DNA from: Thiomicrospira cyclica ALM1
GTDB taxonomy: Bacteria; Pseudomonadota; Gammaproteobacteria; Thiomicrospirales; Thiomicrospiraceae
Direction of reading: 5' to 3'
NCBI RefSeq assembly: GCF_000214825.1
Contig: NC_015581.1
Span: forward strand, 1,488,001 to 1,552,000
DNA length: 64,000 nucleotides
The position numbers were made by a program, and so were the translations under genes. The notes beneath the pieces are model-generated. The model did no database searches. It was given only the letters and a program-made list of their open reading frames with translations, and was not told the origin of the DNA. Shown in pieces: positions 49,007 to 59,432 of this stretch. Numbering within the stretch: position 1 is the first letter of the stretch; each line of letters starts with the position of its first letter.

Positions 49007-49386
49007 AAGTGAGTCTGTAAGCCGGGTTCTGTACCCCAAGCAGGCCTGGGGTGACGATCATTCATCTAGGAGAGGCATCACTACCGCCCTCAAGCAACCT
49101 ACCCGAAAACCAGCGCGAGCCACGCTGTGTTAAACCGAAGTTTAACCTGCTTTCCTATTTGGTCTTGCACCGAATGGGGTTTACCATGCCACAAACTGTT
49201 ACCAGCTGCGCGGTGGGCTCTTACCCCACCCTTTCACCCTTACCTGTGCGCTAAGCGCCATCGGCGGTCTACTCTCTGCTGCACTTTCCGTCGGCTCACA
49301 CCGCCCAGTCGTTAACTGGCATTCTGCTCTGTGGTGCCCGGACTTTCCTCCGAATGCTTGGCATTCCGCGATCGTCCAACTCACTT
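49007..49386 (-). ncRNA. rnpB: RNase P RNA (type A)
   Basis: Catalytic RNA of RNase P. The minus strand has the conserved GGAGGAAAGTCCGGGC core near the 5' end, the GAAAGTGCAGCAGAGAGTAGACCGCC block and the 3' ACAGAACCCGGCTTA. The outer helix P1 pairs AAGTGAGT (49379-49386) with ACTCACTT (49007-49014), which fixes the ends; 380 nt is normal. A CAGGCCTG copy is built into a peripheral helix (49041-49048). Confidence 0.95.
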
Positions 49387-49398
49387 GGTGCGCACATT

Positions 49399-49427
49399 AA
49401 TCTAATTTGCGGAGTTTGTCTAGTCCA
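49399..49427 (-). promoter_or_regulatory. Candidate promoter for rnpB
   Basis: Minus strand TGGACT (49422-49427), 17-nt spacer, TAGATT (49399-49404), 12 nt before the RNA 5' end. It overlaps the 3' end of rsmI. Confidence 0.4.
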
Positions 49428-50274
49428 TTTGATTTTTGGCAGACTGCGCCCATTGGTAAACCGTTTTTTTGGGTAACTGATAATGCTCAGCAACCACCTC
49501 GGCTACCGTTTTGACGCTTACCTGTTGTGTCAACATAGCCATCACCAATGTTTGCCAGGCCTGGTCATCCGTTTGGCTTGCTTGTGCACCGTCAACGACC
49601 AGCACTAACTCACCTCGAACTTTATCAGGTTGTTGGGCAAAGTAATCTTGCACTTCAGCAAGCGTACCCTTTAGAAACTCTTCATACTGCTTAGTCATTT
49701 CACGCGCCACACACACCAGCCGCTCTGGGCCCATTGCCAAACTTAGGTCCTCAAGGCAGGCGATCAAACGATGAGGCGCTTCATAAAAAACCAGCGTTGC
49801 CTCAACTTGACTGAGCTCTTTGAGCCGAGTCAAACGTTTCGCTGATTTCGCTGGCAAAAAGCCTTCAAAGTAAAAACGGTCTGTAGCAATACCCGAAACA
49901 GACAAGGCGGCAATCATCGCACTGGGCCCAGGCACAGGCCTAACCTGCAGGCCTGCTTGGCGCAATGCATTAACCAAATGATAGCCTGGATCACTAATGA
50001 GTGGCGTTCCGGCATCTGAAATTATCGCCCCCACTTCGCCCAACGCCAGTCGTGTCTGCAGCATTTCAATGCGAGCCCGCTCATTGTAGTTGTGCAAACT
50101 AATTAGGCGGTTATTAATGCCAAAATGTGTCAGTAACTTTTGTGAATGCCGTGTATCCTCGGCAGCAATCCAATCGGCTTGCGCAAGCACGGTCAAAGCG
50201 CGCTGACTAATGTCTGCCAGATTACCTAATGGGGTCGCAACAACGTAAAGCGTGCTTTTTTCCAACAATTCCAT
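49420..50274 (-). CDS. rsmI: 16S rRNA (cytidine-1402-2'-O)-methyltransferase
   Basis: Tetrapyrrole-methylase-fold enzyme. 284 residues; LYVVATPLGNLADIS at the N terminus, AEDTRHSQKLL, ISDAGTPLISDPGY and FYEAPHRL. Divergent from lpoA-yraN, the same arrangement as in E. coli. Two CAGGCCTG copies (49556, 49948). Confidence 0.95.
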   Translation of the reverse strand: MELLEKSTLYVVATPLGNLADISQRALTVLAQADWIAAEDTRHSQKLLTHFGINNRLISLHNYNERARIEMLQTRLALGEVGAIISDAGTPLISDPGYHLVNALRQAGLQVRPVPGPSAMIAALSVSGIATDRFYFEGFLPAKSAKRLTRLKELSQVEATLVFYEAPHRLIACLEDLSLAMGPERLVCVAREMTKQYEEFLKGTLAEVQDYFAQQPDKVRGELVLVVDGAQASQTDDQAWQTLVMAMLTQQVSVKTVAEVVAEHYQLPKKTVYQWAQSAKNQMD

Positions 50275-50332
50275 ATATAATTAAAGCCTGTTAGTAACAC
50301 TTAAAAACGAATAAATAAAGTTGATGTAATCT

Positions 50333-51907
50333 GTGAAAACCCTCGCCATACTTGCAAGTATCACCGCTGTTCTCCTGCTAAGTGCTTGTGCGCCTATTAG
50401 TTCAATACGCGAACCCGTTACCCAACAAGATGAAATGCTTATTGTAGCACCCGAAGCCCCAATAGCTGGAACACCTACATTAATTGAACAACGTCAGACC
50501 GCACTACGCGAACAAAACTGGGCCACCTATCTGGACAGAACTGAAACGCTTTTATTTGTTAGCGAACCTGAACAACAAAACCAACTCTTGCTTGAAACAT
50601 ACGCGCAATTACAGGAAATTCCCACAGCTTTTTGGCAGCAGAGCCCTGTTTTACGCCACCAGGCCTGGTCAAGCATAGCCACAACACATCAAATCACTCC
50701 CTCTTTTCAGGGCGCGTGGCTTGAAAGCACCCAGTCACTCTTTCATGACCACCCACCTACTCAGCAATTAACGCAATTAATGCTTGCTAAAATCCGGTCA
50801 CCCGGATCGCAGCGTATCGCTATTTTACTGCCATATGATAACCGCACCCAGACACTATCTCATCAAATCCGAGCGGGTATCCTAGCCGCCTACTGGCAAA
50901 CTGCGCAACAACATCAATTACTGTTTTTTAATCTTGATGATTTTGACTCGCCACTCGATGCCTTCGAAGCTACACAACAAGCAGGTGCCGACTGGGTCAT
51001 TGGTCCATTTGACCGTAATACGGTTGATGCACTTGCACCCGTTGCGAATGATAGAGTGGTTTTTCTAAACGCGGCACCTAGCGCACCAGCGTCATGGCAA
51101 CTACCTTTTGGGACAACCGATACGCTAGACCAACTTATCCAACATATTGATCAACACCATTACTGCAACCTAGCCGTTCTCTACGCAGACCAACCGGCCA
51201 ATATCGAACAGATTGCTCACCTGAGTGAGTTGTGGCTGAACACTTTGGGACATCGGATAATACCTTTATCTTTTGAGCCCAATCAACGCAACCTCCGCGA
51301 TGAGTTAGGCCGTGCGCTTCTGAGTGACCAGAGTCAAGTACGCGCTAATTTTCTTCAACGCACCATAGGTAACAGTCTAACTTTTTTCCCTCGACATCGA
51401 GCAGATTGGCATGCCATTTTGTTACTTGGCGAACGTGAATATTTAAGCAATATTCGACCCCAGCTCGATTTCTTTCAAGTCAACCTTCCAACCTATGCCA
51501 CTGACACACTAATGCCTAGTGAATTCCGGGTAGACCACTTAGAACCTGACTTAAAAAATATTCACTTTCTAAGTTATCCTGGGGTTTTAAGCCCAGAATT
51601 AATTACATCCCCTCTTGCGGCCCTAGGCTGGGATAGTTTTTTAATTACACAGTATCATCAAGCCCTAACCGATGGATTAAGCCTTAACGGGGCGACAGGA
51701 AAGTTGCGCCGACAGAATAATGGTTTACTCAGTCGTCAGCTAATACTAGTGAACTTTAATAACCGCGGACAACTAATCGTGGATTCATCCCAACCCAACA
51801 GCCGTCCATTTGCTGGATTTACGGGAGAACCTGCCCCACTGCACCCGCGAGACCGACTAGAACGTCAACAAGAGTTACTTGAACTAATCACACAGCCTTC
51901 TTTTTAG
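50333..51907 (+). CDS. lpoA: Penicillin-binding protein activator LpoA
   Basis: Outer-membrane lipoprotein that stimulates PBP1A. 524 residues; signal peptide with lipobox LLLSAC (Cys19), an N-terminal helical (TPR-like) part and a C-terminal periplasmic-binding-protein-like domain starting near IAILLPYDNRTQTLSHQIRAG. GTG start. Identity is supported by the rsmI/lpoA/yraN synteny. Confidence 0.9.
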   Translation: MKTLAILASITAVLLLSACAPISSIREPVTQQDEMLIVAPEAPIAGTPTLIEQRQTALREQNWATYLDRTETLLFVSEPEQQNQLLLETYAQLQEIPTAFWQQSPVLRHQAWSSIATTHQITPSFQGAWLESTQSLFHDHPPTQQLTQLMLAKIRSPGSQRIAILLPYDNRTQTLSHQIRAGILAAYWQTAQQHQLLFFNLDDFDSPLDAFEATQQAGADWVIGPFDRNTVDALAPVANDRVVFLNAAPSAPASWQLPFGTTDTLDQLIQHIDQHHYCNLAVLYADQPANIEQIAHLSELWLNTLGHRIIPLSFEPNQRNLRDELGRALLSDQSQVRANFLQRTIGNSLTFFPRHRADWHAILLLGEREYLSNIRPQLDFFQVNLPTYATDTLMPSEFRVDHLEPDLKNIHFLSYPGVLSPELITSPLAALGWDSFLITQYHQALTDGLSLNGATGKLRRQNNGLLSRQLILVNFNNRGQLIVDSSQPNSRPFAGFTGEPAPLHPRDRLERQQELLELITQPSF

Positions 51908-51917
51908 CGAACTTACT

Positions 51918-52307
51918 ATGTCTATATCGACCACCAAAAAAAATAGCGGCCAACACAGCAAGCGCGCCCGTGGTCAGTATTTTGAACAGATCGCTGAAGC
52001 CTATCTTGTTCAACAAGGTGGCGAATTAATTGATCGCAATACGACCTACAAAGGCGGTGAACTGGATTTGATTTTTTGGCTTGAAAACCACCTGGTGTTT
52101 GTAGAAGTGCGCTATCGTGAACAGGCTGATCACGGCCATCCCTTAGAAACGATTACCCATACCAAACAACAACGACTACTTAAGGCAGCACGTATATTCT
52201 TACAACATCATCCGCAGTTACAAAATCAACCCATGCGTTTTGATATCGTTTACTTTTTAGCTAATGAACAACCCAACTGGCTAAAAAACGCCATCATTGC
52301 CTGGTAA
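51918..52307 (+). CDS. yraN: YraN/UPF0102 nuclease-like protein
   Basis: 129 residues. Restriction-endonuclease-like fold with the motif GGELDLI followed by VFVEVRYR, i.e. an E-x-D...E-x-R pattern. Function not established. Follows lpoA by 10 nt, a conserved pair. Confidence 0.9.
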   Translation: MSISTTKKNSGQHSKRARGQYFEQIAEAYLVQQGGELIDRNTTYKGGELDLIFWLENHLVFVEVRYREQADHGHPLETITHTKQQRLLKAARIFLQHHPQLQNQPMRFDIVYFLANEQPNWLKNAIIAW

Positions 52308-52358
52308 GCCAAGCTCTGATAGTCTATTAATTGAACAATAACTCCACAAGGAATTAAC

Positions 52359-52829
52359 ATGGACATCAATATTGGAATTGACGAATCAACTCGTAAAGAC
52401 ATCGCAGCTGGTCTCTCTAGATTGCTTGCCGACTCCTACGTATTGTTTTTAAAAACACACAACTACCATTGGAACGTGACAGGGCCTATGTTTAACAGCC
52501 TACACATGATGTTTGAGCAACAATACACTGAGCTATTTACCGCTGTTGATGAAATTGCCGAACGTATTCGCTCATTAGGTGAGTTGGCACCAGGTTCCTT
52601 TAAACGCTTCAACCAACTCAGCCAAATTCAAGAAGAGCAAGATACGCCTGACGCTGACACCATGATTCGCAATCTTATTGCAGGGCAAGAAGCCGTGGTT
52701 AAAACAGCCAGAGAAGTTATTAAAATTGCCGATGCTGCTAATGACGAACCCACACTCGATCTCCTTACTCAGCGCATGCAGGTACATGAAAAAACGGCCT
52801 GGATGTTACGTAGTTTGCTTTCTAAGTAG
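52359..52829 (+). CDS. dps: Dps-family DNA-binding/mini-ferritin protein
   Basis: Stores iron and protects DNA from peroxide. 156 residues; the inter-subunit ferroxidase site is intact: His37 and His49, Asp64 and Glu68, with the spacing 12-15-4 seen in Dps. No long Lys-rich tail, so DNA binding may be weak. AAGGA precedes the ATG. Confidence 0.92.
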   Translation: MDINIGIDESTRKDIAAGLSRLLADSYVLFLKTHNYHWNVTGPMFNSLHMMFEQQYTELFTAVDEIAERIRSLGELAPGSFKRFNQLSQIQEEQDTPDADTMIRNLIAGQEAVVKTAREVIKIADAANDEPTLDLLTQRMQVHEKTAWMLRSLLSK

Positions 52830-52862
52830 TTGGATTTAGTGGATATGCCATTCAAAGCATGA

Positions 52863-52939
52863 TGGTGGGCCCCCCCGGGCTCGAACCGGGGACCTAACGA
52901 TTATGAGTCGTGTGCTCTAACCAACTGAGCTAGGGGCCC
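52863..52939 (-). tRNA. tRNA with CAT anticodon, probably tRNA-Ile2
   Basis: Minus-strand cloverleaf with acceptor GGGCCCC/GGGGCCC, anticodon loop CTCATAA and encoded CCA. CAT reads as Met, but C4-G69 and C5-G68 are the pairs by which TilS picks tRNA-Ile(CAT); elongator Met has U-A pairs there in E. coli. The anticodon stem CGACT...AATCG also resembles Ile2. Confidence 0.88.
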
Positions 52940-52995
52940 AAAGAAAAGACTGTTTTTGATGATTAGCTTCGATTGTCAAAAACAAACGAAGCCGT

Positions 52996-53023
52996 ATTAT
53001 AACGAGTTTATGCTGAAATGCTA
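52996..53023 (-). promoter_or_regulatory. Candidate promoter for the CAT tRNA
   Basis: Minus strand TAGCAT (53018-53023), 16-nt spacer, TATAAT (52996-53001), about 57 nt before the tRNA. Confidence 0.4.
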
Positions 53024-53045
53024 GCGTGAAAACCCGCCTTAAACA

Positions 53046-54833
53046 TTAATCAAGAAAACTGCGCAGACGTTCAGCACGGCTTGGATGACGCAACTTACGC
53101 AATGCCTTAGCCTCTATTTGACGAATACGTTCTCGGGTCACATCAAACTGCTTGCCGACTTCCTCAAGAGTGTGATCCGTATTCATGCCCAAGCCAAAAC
53201 GCATACGCAACACTTTGGCTTCACGCGGCGTTAAGGTACTGAGCATTTCACGCACAGTTTCACTCATGCCTTCCAAGTCTGCTGAATCGGATGGTGACAA
53301 AATATTAGAGTCCTCAATAAAATCGCCCAATGAAGAATCTTCATCATCACCGATGGGCGTTTCCATTGAAATCGGCTCTTTGGCGATTTTCATCACCTTG
53401 CGAATTTTATCCTCTGGCATTTCCATTTCTTCTGCCAGTTCCTCAGGGGTCGGTTCGCGCCCCATTTTTTGCAGTAACTGACGTTGGATGCGATTCAGTT
53501 TATTGATCGTCTCAATCATATGCACCGGAATACGGATTGTACGTGCCTGGTCGGCAATCGAACGAGTAATTGCTTGACGAATCCACCAGGTAGCATAGGT
53601 TGAGAACTTGTAACCACGGCGGTATTCAAACTTATCAACCGCTTTCATTAGACCGATATTTCCTTCTTGAATCAAATCCAAGAACTGTAAGCCACGGTTA
53701 GTATATTTTTTTGCAATCGAAATAACCAAACGCAGGTTCGCTTCGATCATTTCACGCTTGGCGGCTCGCGCTTGGCTTTCAGATTTACTCAAATCTTTAT
53801 AGACTTTTTTGTAATAACTTATAGCCATTTTTTCAGATTTTTCAATTAAGGCTAAGCGCTTTTGAGCACGCTTAACGTCCTGTCGCACTTCTTCAAGTAA
53901 ATCGGTCTTATCTGTGTACTCACCAATTAACATATCGACAAATTCTGGGCTTGTTTCGTTACCCACAAACAATTCGACAAATCGCGTGCGCGGAATCTTA
54001 ACATTACGAACAACGGCATTCACAATGACACGCTCTTGCTCGCGAATTTGCGAAATCTTAATCTTAATGTCGCGAATAACCCCGTTTGTAAACAAGGGCA
54101 CAAGTTTTACGGTACGTAAATGATCGACAACAAGTTGGCGTTTTTTCTTCGCCTTTGGATCACTAGAGCCATGCAGATCCTCTGCTTTTACAGCGTCACG
54201 ATGCAATTTCTCAAGGTCTGCCAAGAACGCATCAATTAAGGCCTGATCGATTGAATCATCTTTTGGTTCCGAATTGTTGTCAGAGTCAGCACTTAAGTCC
54301 TCAACCTGAACATCTTCCAAGTCATTAGGATCAATAAACCCCTGAATAACATCGGCTAACTTCCCTTCACCATCATCCATTTTCTGAAATGCGCGCAGAA
54401 TTTTTTCGGCACACATGGGATATTTAGACAAGGAGTCGAGCATGTCACGAATATTCGATTCAATACGCTTGGCAATATCAATTTCACCTTTGCGTGTTAA
54501 TAGCTCAACCGACCCCATCTCACGCATATACATACGTACTGGGTCTGTGGTACGACCAAATTCAGAGTCTACTTCGGCCAGTGCTAGAATGGCGGCTTCA
54601 GCAGCCGCTTCATCGAAAGCGCCACCCTCTTTGGTAATCAATTCATCCTCTTCAGGCGCGGTATCAAATAATGGAATACCAAAATCACCCAAGATGGTAA
54701 GAACTTGACTGAGTTGATCCTCTTCAATATCGTCGGGCAGAACATCATTTACATCAGCATAGGTTAGGTAGCCTAAATCCTTCGCTCTTTCGATAAGATC
54801 AATTAATTGTTGCTTTCTTTCTACTTTTGTCAT
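53046..54833 (-). CDS. rpoD: RNA polymerase sigma-70 factor RpoD
   Basis: Main housekeeping sigma. 595 residues: region 1.1 at the N terminus, non-conserved acidic insert (about 160-260), region 2 with [20 protein letters not shown] and [15 protein letters not shown], region 4 with [20 protein letters not shown]. Downstream of dnaG in the macromolecular-synthesis operon; a TATAAT at 54917-54922 in the 154-nt gap may be an internal promoter. Confidence 0.98.
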   Translation of the reverse strand: MTKVERKQQLIDLIERAKDLGYLTYADVNDVLPDDIEEDQLSQVLTILGDFGIPLFDTAPEEDELITKEGGAFDEAAAEAAILALAEVDSEFGRTTDPVRMYMREMGSVELLTRKGEIDIAKRIESNIRDMLDSLSKYPMCAEKILRAFQKMDDGEGKLADVIQGFIDPNDLEDVQVEDLSADSDNNSEPKDDSIDQALIDAFLADLEKLHRDAVKAEDLHGSSDPKAKKKRQLVVDHLRTVKLVPLFTNGVIRDIKIKISQIREQERVIVNAVVRNVKIPRTRFVELFVGNETSPEFVDMLIGEYTDKTDLLEEVRQDVKRAQKRLALIEKSEKMAISYYKKVYKDLSKSESQARAAKREMIEANLRLVISIAKKYTNRGLQFLDLIQEGNIGLMKAVDKFEYRRGYKFSTYATWWIRQAITRSIADQARTIRIPVHMIETINKLNRIQRQLLQKMGREPTPEELAEEMEMPEDKIRKVMKIAKEPISMETPIGDDEDSSLGDFIEDSNILSPSDSADLEGMSETVREMLSTLTPREAKVLRMRFGLGMNTDHTLEEVGKQFDVTRERIRQIEAKALRKLRHPSRAERLRSFLD

Positions 54834-54987
54834 GTTTGCCTCAAAATAACGATAAAAGGGGACTGATTAGGTTTAATTAATACAGTCACGCTTCAGACGC
54901 ATAAAAAATGGTGAATATTATAACAAAAACACCTAAAGTTTGCTTTACCACAAATTGGCACAGTCGTAACCGTTGCATATTAGGGGG

Positions 54988-56790
54988 CTATTTTTTTCGC
55001 TCTGTTAAAAATTCCTGCAAATCATCCAGTGCGTCACCTTGGTGCACTTGGCGCTTTAATAATGCTTTTTCTAACTCATCGGCTAAGCGAATAGCCATAT
55101 TTTCAAACATGGGACTTAACTCTTCATCCGTATCTGGCAAAGGTTGTGCTTCTATATATTGCAGCTGCGAGGCATAGTAGTCAGTAAACTCTGCCAGTAG
55201 CTGGGTTTGCTGTGGTGGCGTAACCTGATAACACTTTAGCAACGCCAAAAGCATTCGTGCATCCTGGTTTTTAGTTGCCTGCAACAGATTCCCTAACACC
55301 AGCGCAAGCTGTCCTGCCCACTGTGGTTTAATTAGCAAAATCCGCACCAAATATTTTGCTAGCGACATGCTCGGTTTTACTACTGAGGAAGAAGCATTAT
55401 GATGCCGCGGGCTAACACTATTTTTTGCCACACGACCACCCTGAGAGAGTGGCGTATATCCTGTTTTTAAACCCATTTGACGCTCTAAACGCCACACTGG
55501 CAAATCAACTTGCTGAGCCAACAGCTCCAACAAAAGATACTGATACAAAGCCGTTGCACGCATAATATAGGGCTGCGCCAAGGTCACTAACTGCTGACGC
55601 CCTTCTGGATGTGCTGTTGAAACGCTAAGCTTTGTTAACAGGCTTTGCATCCAAAAATCCGACAAGGGCAACGCATCCTCGACCAAGTCAAAAAAACCTT
55701 GCGCCCCCAGCTGACGCACAGTCGAGTCTGGATCCTCACCCTCAGCCAAAAACAAAAACTTAACGGATCGCTGACCACCTATGAATGGTAGCACTAGCTC
55801 TAATGCCTTCCAGGCCGCATTTAAGCCGGCACGGTCTCCATCAAAACAGAACATCAAAGTATCAACCTGATTAAAAAGAATTTGGCAATGCGACTCTGTA
55901 ATCGCTGTACCTAAGGTAGCAACAGCATTATCAACGCCAAACTGCGCCAATGCCACAACATCCATATAGCCTTCAACCACAATTAAATAACCAGAGGCAT
56001 CTCGACTTTTTCGCCACTCATACAATCCATAAAGCGTATCGCTTTTATGGAAAATCGGGCTTTCTGGCGAATTTAAATACTTGGGTTTATCTTCTTCACT
56101 CAGCACTCGCCCGCCAAATGCAATAACCTGCCCCTTACCATTGCGAATTGGAAACATGATCCGATGTCGAAAACGGTCGTAGACTTTATCTTCGGACTTT
56201 TCTACCAACAATCCGAGCTCAATCAGTTGCTGGGTTAGACGTACATCAGCAGAAAGACCCGGAACCAATGTTGACCAGCCTGGTGGTGCAAACCCAATTA
56301 TGAATCGCTTAGCCACCTCCGGTGTTAACCCACGCTGACGAAGATACGCTTTAGCCTCATCAGATGAAGAATGCTCACGCAATTGCTGACGATAAAACTT
56401 CGCAACAGCATGGGATACATCATAAAGGTCACGCTCACGTTCAATACGTTGCTGTTGAACCTTTTGCTGTTGCTTAGACAGCTTTTGACGTGGAACAGTC
56501 ATACCAACTTGCTGCGCCAACACCTCAACAGCTTCTACAAAGCTTAACCCGTCATGCTCAACCAAAAATGAAATGGCATCACCATGAGCGCCACATCCAA
56601 AGCAATGGTAGAACTGTTTAGTCGGATTAACATTAAAGGAAGGTGTTTTTTCTTGATGAAACGGGCAACACGCCTTGTAGGTTGCACCTGCTTTTTTTAA
56701 AGGAACACGGGCGTTAATAACATCAACAAGATTGACGCGAGCAAGCAACTGATCAATAAAGTCGCGCGGTATGGTCCCTTGCATTTGCAT
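54988..56790 (-). CDS. dnaG: DNA primase
   Basis: Makes RNA primers at the fork. 600 residues: N-terminal zinc finger (CPFHQEKTPS ... HCFGCGAHGD), TOPRIM core with VVEGYMDVVAL and FDGDRAG, and a C-terminal DnaB-binding part. AGAGG lies 6 nt before ATG 56790. An intrinsic terminator stands just upstream, between it and yqeY. Confidence 0.97.
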   Translation of the reverse strand: MQMQGTIPRDFIDQLLARVNLVDVINARVPLKKAGATYKACCPFHQEKTPSFNVNPTKQFYHCFGCGAHGDAISFLVEHDGLSFVEAVEVLAQQVGMTVPRQKLSKQQQKVQQQRIERERDLYDVSHAVAKFYRQQLREHSSSDEAKAYLRQRGLTPEVAKRFIIGFAPPGWSTLVPGLSADVRLTQQLIELGLLVEKSEDKVYDRFRHRIMFPIRNGKGQVIAFGGRVLSEEDKPKYLNSPESPIFHKSDTLYGLYEWRKSRDASGYLIVVEGYMDVVALAQFGVDNAVATLGTAITESHCQILFNQVDTLMFCFDGDRAGLNAAWKALELVLPFIGGQRSVKFLFLAEGEDPDSTVRQLGAQGFFDLVEDALPLSDFWMQSLLTKLSVSTAHPEGRQQLVTLAQPYIMRATALYQYLLLELLAQQVDLPVWRLERQMGLKTGYTPLSQGGRVAKNSVSPRHHNASSSVVKPSMSLAKYLVRILLIKPQWAGQLALVLGNLLQATKNQDARMLLALLKCYQVTPPQQTQLLAEFTDYYASQLQYIEAQPLPDTDEELSPMFENMAIRLADELEKALLKRQVHQGDALDDLQEFLTERKK

Positions 56791-56813
56791 TGATCACCTC
56801 TTTTGCCCTCATA

Positions 56814-56840
56814 ACAAAAAAACCTGCATATGCAGGTTTT
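56814..56840 (-). terminator. Intrinsic terminator between yqeY and dnaG
   Basis: Minus strand AAAACCTGCATATGCAGG followed by seven T: a perfect stem plus T-run. It parallels the internal terminator between rpsU and dnaG in E. coli, which lowers primase levels relative to S21. Confidence 0.75.
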
Positions 56841-56865
56841 CCACAATCAACGACTGCGTATGAAC

Positions 56866-57309
56866 TTATCCAAGCTTGGCCTTAATAAGCTGACTAACCT
56901 TAGCCATGTCGGCACGACCTTGCATTTGCGGTTTAAGCAAAGCCATTACCTTACCCATATCTTGCATTCCACTTGGGCTGACTTCATTAAATGCTTGGTC
57001 GATTCTACTTGCAATTTCAGCTTCACTAAGTTGTTGAGGCATGAAGTCTTGAATCACCGCCATTTCAGACGCTTCATTTGCAACTAAATCGTGACGACCT
57101 GCGGCTTCAAACTGAGCAATCGACTCTTTTCTTTGCTTTAGGGCTTTATCAAGCACCGCTAAGATATGCTCATCGTTTAGCGTCGTCTGCTGATCAACTT
57201 CCTGTTGCTTGATGGCGGCAAGTAGCGTTCTGACCACTAACAGACGTGATTTCTCACCCGCTTTCATGCAGCGTTTCATTTCATCTGTTAGCTTAGACTT
57301 ATAATCCAT
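56866..57309 (-). CDS. GatB/YqeY domain protein
   Basis: 147 residues, all helical, of the YqeY/Aim41 family related to the tail of GatB. Motifs: MKAGEKSRLLVVRTLLAAIKQQEVD and VIQDFMPQQLSEAEI. Possibly helps tRNA amidation; not proven. 2 nt after rpsU, so in the same operon. Confidence 0.9.
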   Translation of the reverse strand: MDYKSKLTDEMKRCMKAGEKSRLLVVRTLLAAIKQQEVDQQTTLNDEHILAVLDKALKQRKESIAQFEAAGRHDLVANEASEMAVIQDFMPQQLSEAEIASRIDQAFNEVSPSGMQDMGKVMALLKPQMQGRADMAKVSQLIKAKLG

Positions 57310-57311
57310 AA

Positions 57312-57530
57312 TTAAAATGGACGACCATTCAAACGGCGACGTTCACGTGACAAGCGCTTAGCTAAACGCTTAACAGCCGCAGCCTTCATGCGTTTCTTCG
57401 CCCAAGTTGGCTTTTCATAGTACTCGCGCTTGCGTGATTCAGTTAACACGCCTGCTTTTTCGCAAGCACGTTTAAAACGACGTAGTGCCACGTCAAAAGG
57501 CTCTGTATCTCTAACTTTTACAATTGGCAT
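57312..57530 (-). CDS. rpsU: 30S ribosomal protein S21
   Basis: 72 residues, starts [21 protein letters not shown] and ends in a basic tail. First gene of the rpsU-yqeY-dnaG-rpoD operon. Confidence 0.97.
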   Translation of the reverse strand: MPIVKVRDTEPFDVALRRFKRACEKAGVLTESRKREYYEKPTWAKKRMKAAAVKRLAKRLSRERRRLNGRPF

Positions 57531-57602
57531 AAAGCTTCTTCTTTAAATTAAATAGGGAAATTCTGGAAACATGACTGAATGCAGTCAATATTAAAGTGCA
57601 AG

Positions 57603-57631
57603 ATTATAATTTTGCGCAAGGTTATTTGCAA
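57603..57631 (-). promoter_or_regulatory. Sigma70 promoter of the rpsU operon
   Basis: Minus strand TTGCAA (57626-57631), exactly 17-nt spacer, TATAAT (57603-57608), 73 nt before the rpsU start. Confidence 0.75.
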
Positions 57632-57721
57632 ATAATTTTGTTAAAATCTCGTTAAATTTATTGGTCTTACCGTATAAACGCGGTAAAACCGCATCATTTA
57701 GCCTACTCGAGAGGACTTATA

Positions 57722-58783
57722 ATGGCTTCAGGTTTAACGGTTCTAGGTATCGAAAGCTCTTGCGATGAATCCGCTGTCGCCATTTATGACACATCAGCAG
57801 GCCTGCTCGGCCATCATTTATTTAGCCAAATCGAACTTCATCAAATCTATGGCGGCGTTGTGCCCGAACTGGCATCACGTGACCATATTCGAAAAATGAT
57901 TCCACTCATTAAGCAACTCATGAACGAGGTTAATCAGTCACAAATCGAGCCAATTAAGGTCGATGCCATAGCCTACACTCAGGGCCCTGGTTTAATGGGG
58001 GCCCTATTATCTGGGTCGGCAATTGCTGCCAGTTTAGCTTATGCTTGGAAGGTCCCTGCCCTTGGCGTGCACCATATGGAGGGGCATTTGCTCGCACCCA
58101 TGTTAGAAACCAATCCACCGGCCTTCCCATTTATTGCATTATTAATATCAGGTGGGCATACCCAAATCATACGCGTTGATGATATTGGACAGTATAAACT
58201 CCTTGGCGACACACTCGATGATGCCGCGGGAGAAGCCTTCGATAAAACGGCTAAAATGCTGGGACTTGGCTACCCCGGCGGACCTATTGTTTCAAAATAT
58301 GCATTAAACGGCGACCCCGACCGATACCACTTTCCACGCCCTATGCTAGACCGTCCCGGACTAGATATGAGTTTTAGCGGACTAAAAACCTTTAGTCTAA
58401 ATACCTGGCAAAATGCGGTTAAACAAGGAGTCGACACAGACCAAACGCGAGCGGATATATGCCGTGCCTTTGAACTCGCCGTCGCAGAAACACTAACCGT
58501 TAAGTGCAAGCGTGCCTTAATTGCGACCGGCATAAATCGTCTCGTCGTATCGGGTGGCGTCAGTGCTAACCGTGCGATTCGCGCTAGCTTAACGGCGCTG
58601 ATGCAACAGCGTGGTGGTGAAGCCTACTTCCCTCGCCTCGAGTTTTGCACCGACAATGCGGCAATGATTGCTTTTGCGGGTGCTCAGCGCCTACAAGCCG
58701 GTCAGCACAATCCCACACTTAATTTTTCAGCAAAGGCACGCTGGCCACTCGAACAACTGAACCCACCTAGCGAGTTCGCTTAA
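57722..58783 (+). CDS. tsaD: tRNA N6-threonylcarbamoyladenosine synthase subunit TsaD
   Basis: Transfers threonylcarbamoyl to A37 of ANN-decoding tRNAs. 353 residues, ASKHA fold. [15 protein letters not shown] at the N terminus, iron ligands in HHMEGH, and SGGHTQ and [19 protein letters not shown] lies before the ATG. Divergent from rpsU, the usual arrangement. Overlaps the convergent plsY by 17 nt. Confidence 0.97.
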   Translation: MASGLTVLGIESSCDESAVAIYDTSAGLLGHHLFSQIELHQIYGGVVPELASRDHIRKMIPLIKQLMNEVNQSQIEPIKVDAIAYTQGPGLMGALLSGSAIAASLAYAWKVPALGVHHMEGHLLAPMLETNPPAFPFIALLISGGHTQIIRVDDIGQYKLLGDTLDDAAGEAFDKTAKMLGLGYPGGPIVSKYALNGDPDRYHFPRPMLDRPGLDMSFSGLKTFSLNTWQNAVKQGVDTDQTRADICRAFELAVAETLTVKCKRALIATGINRLVVSGGVSANRAIRASLTALMQQRGGEAYFPRLEFCTDNAAMIAFAGAQRLQAGQHNPTLNFSAKARWPLEQLNPPSEFA

Positions 58784-59354
58784 AGGTTTCCTCACCCCGT
58801 AGCAAGCGCCCAATATTACTGCGATGACGCCAAAACAATAACACGGTCATCGCAGCAGTTAAAACGACCCAACTTAGCTCACCACTAATAAAATAGAGAT
58901 AAACAGGTGCTAGAGCACTTGCAATCAGTGCGGATAAGGACGAAATCTTTAAGACCTTAGCCACAAATAACCAGGTTGCCACAACAAGTAACCCAGCCCA
59001 AAAATTGACCGCCACCATAACGCCTAAAAAGGTTGCGACACCCTTGCCACCTTTAAACTGAAAAAATACCGGATACAAATGCCCTAAAAATGCGGCCATA
59101 CCGACCAAAAGCACCCAAACTGGCTCAAAGCTTAAAGCATGGGCAATCAAAACCGGCACGACCCCTTTAAGCATATCACCCGCAAGAGTAACTCCGGCCG
59201 CTAGCTTGCCCTTGTCGCCTCCAATACGTAATACGTTCGTGGCACCGGGATTACCCGAACCTTCCTCGCGCGGATCCCCCAAACCCATCAAGCGACAGAC
59301 AATAATAGCACTTGATACTGATCCCAGCAGATAGGCGCCCAACAACAGAGCCAT
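58767..59354 (-). CDS. plsY: Acyl-phosphate glycerol-3-phosphate acyltransferase
   Basis: First acyl transfer of phospholipid synthesis, inner membrane. 195 residues from ATG 59354 ([16 protein letters not shown]), about five to six membrane segments, with [18 protein letters not shown] and FKGGKGVAT. The frame is open to 59423, but the shorter start has a GGAAG site and the standard N terminus. Confidence 0.94.
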   Translation of the reverse strand: MALLLGAYLLGSVSSAIIVCRLMGLGDPREEGSGNPGATNVLRIGGDKGKLAAGVTLAGDMLKGVVPVLIAHALSFEPVWVLLVGMAAFLGHLYPVFFQFKGGKGVATFLGVMVAVNFWAGLLVVATWLFVAKVLKISSLSALIASALAPVYLYFISGELSWVVLTAAMTVLLFWRHRSNIGRLLRGEETFKRTR

Positions 59355-59432
59355 AAAAATTACTTCCACAACGCCTCCGATATTCGATAAACTGCGCACT
59401 ATTATAGCTTTTAACTGAATCAATTACTGAAG

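Noticed and set aside
49051-49493. Several 60-67 residue open frames
   Set aside because: They lie within or antisense to RNase P RNA, which explains the sequence fully.
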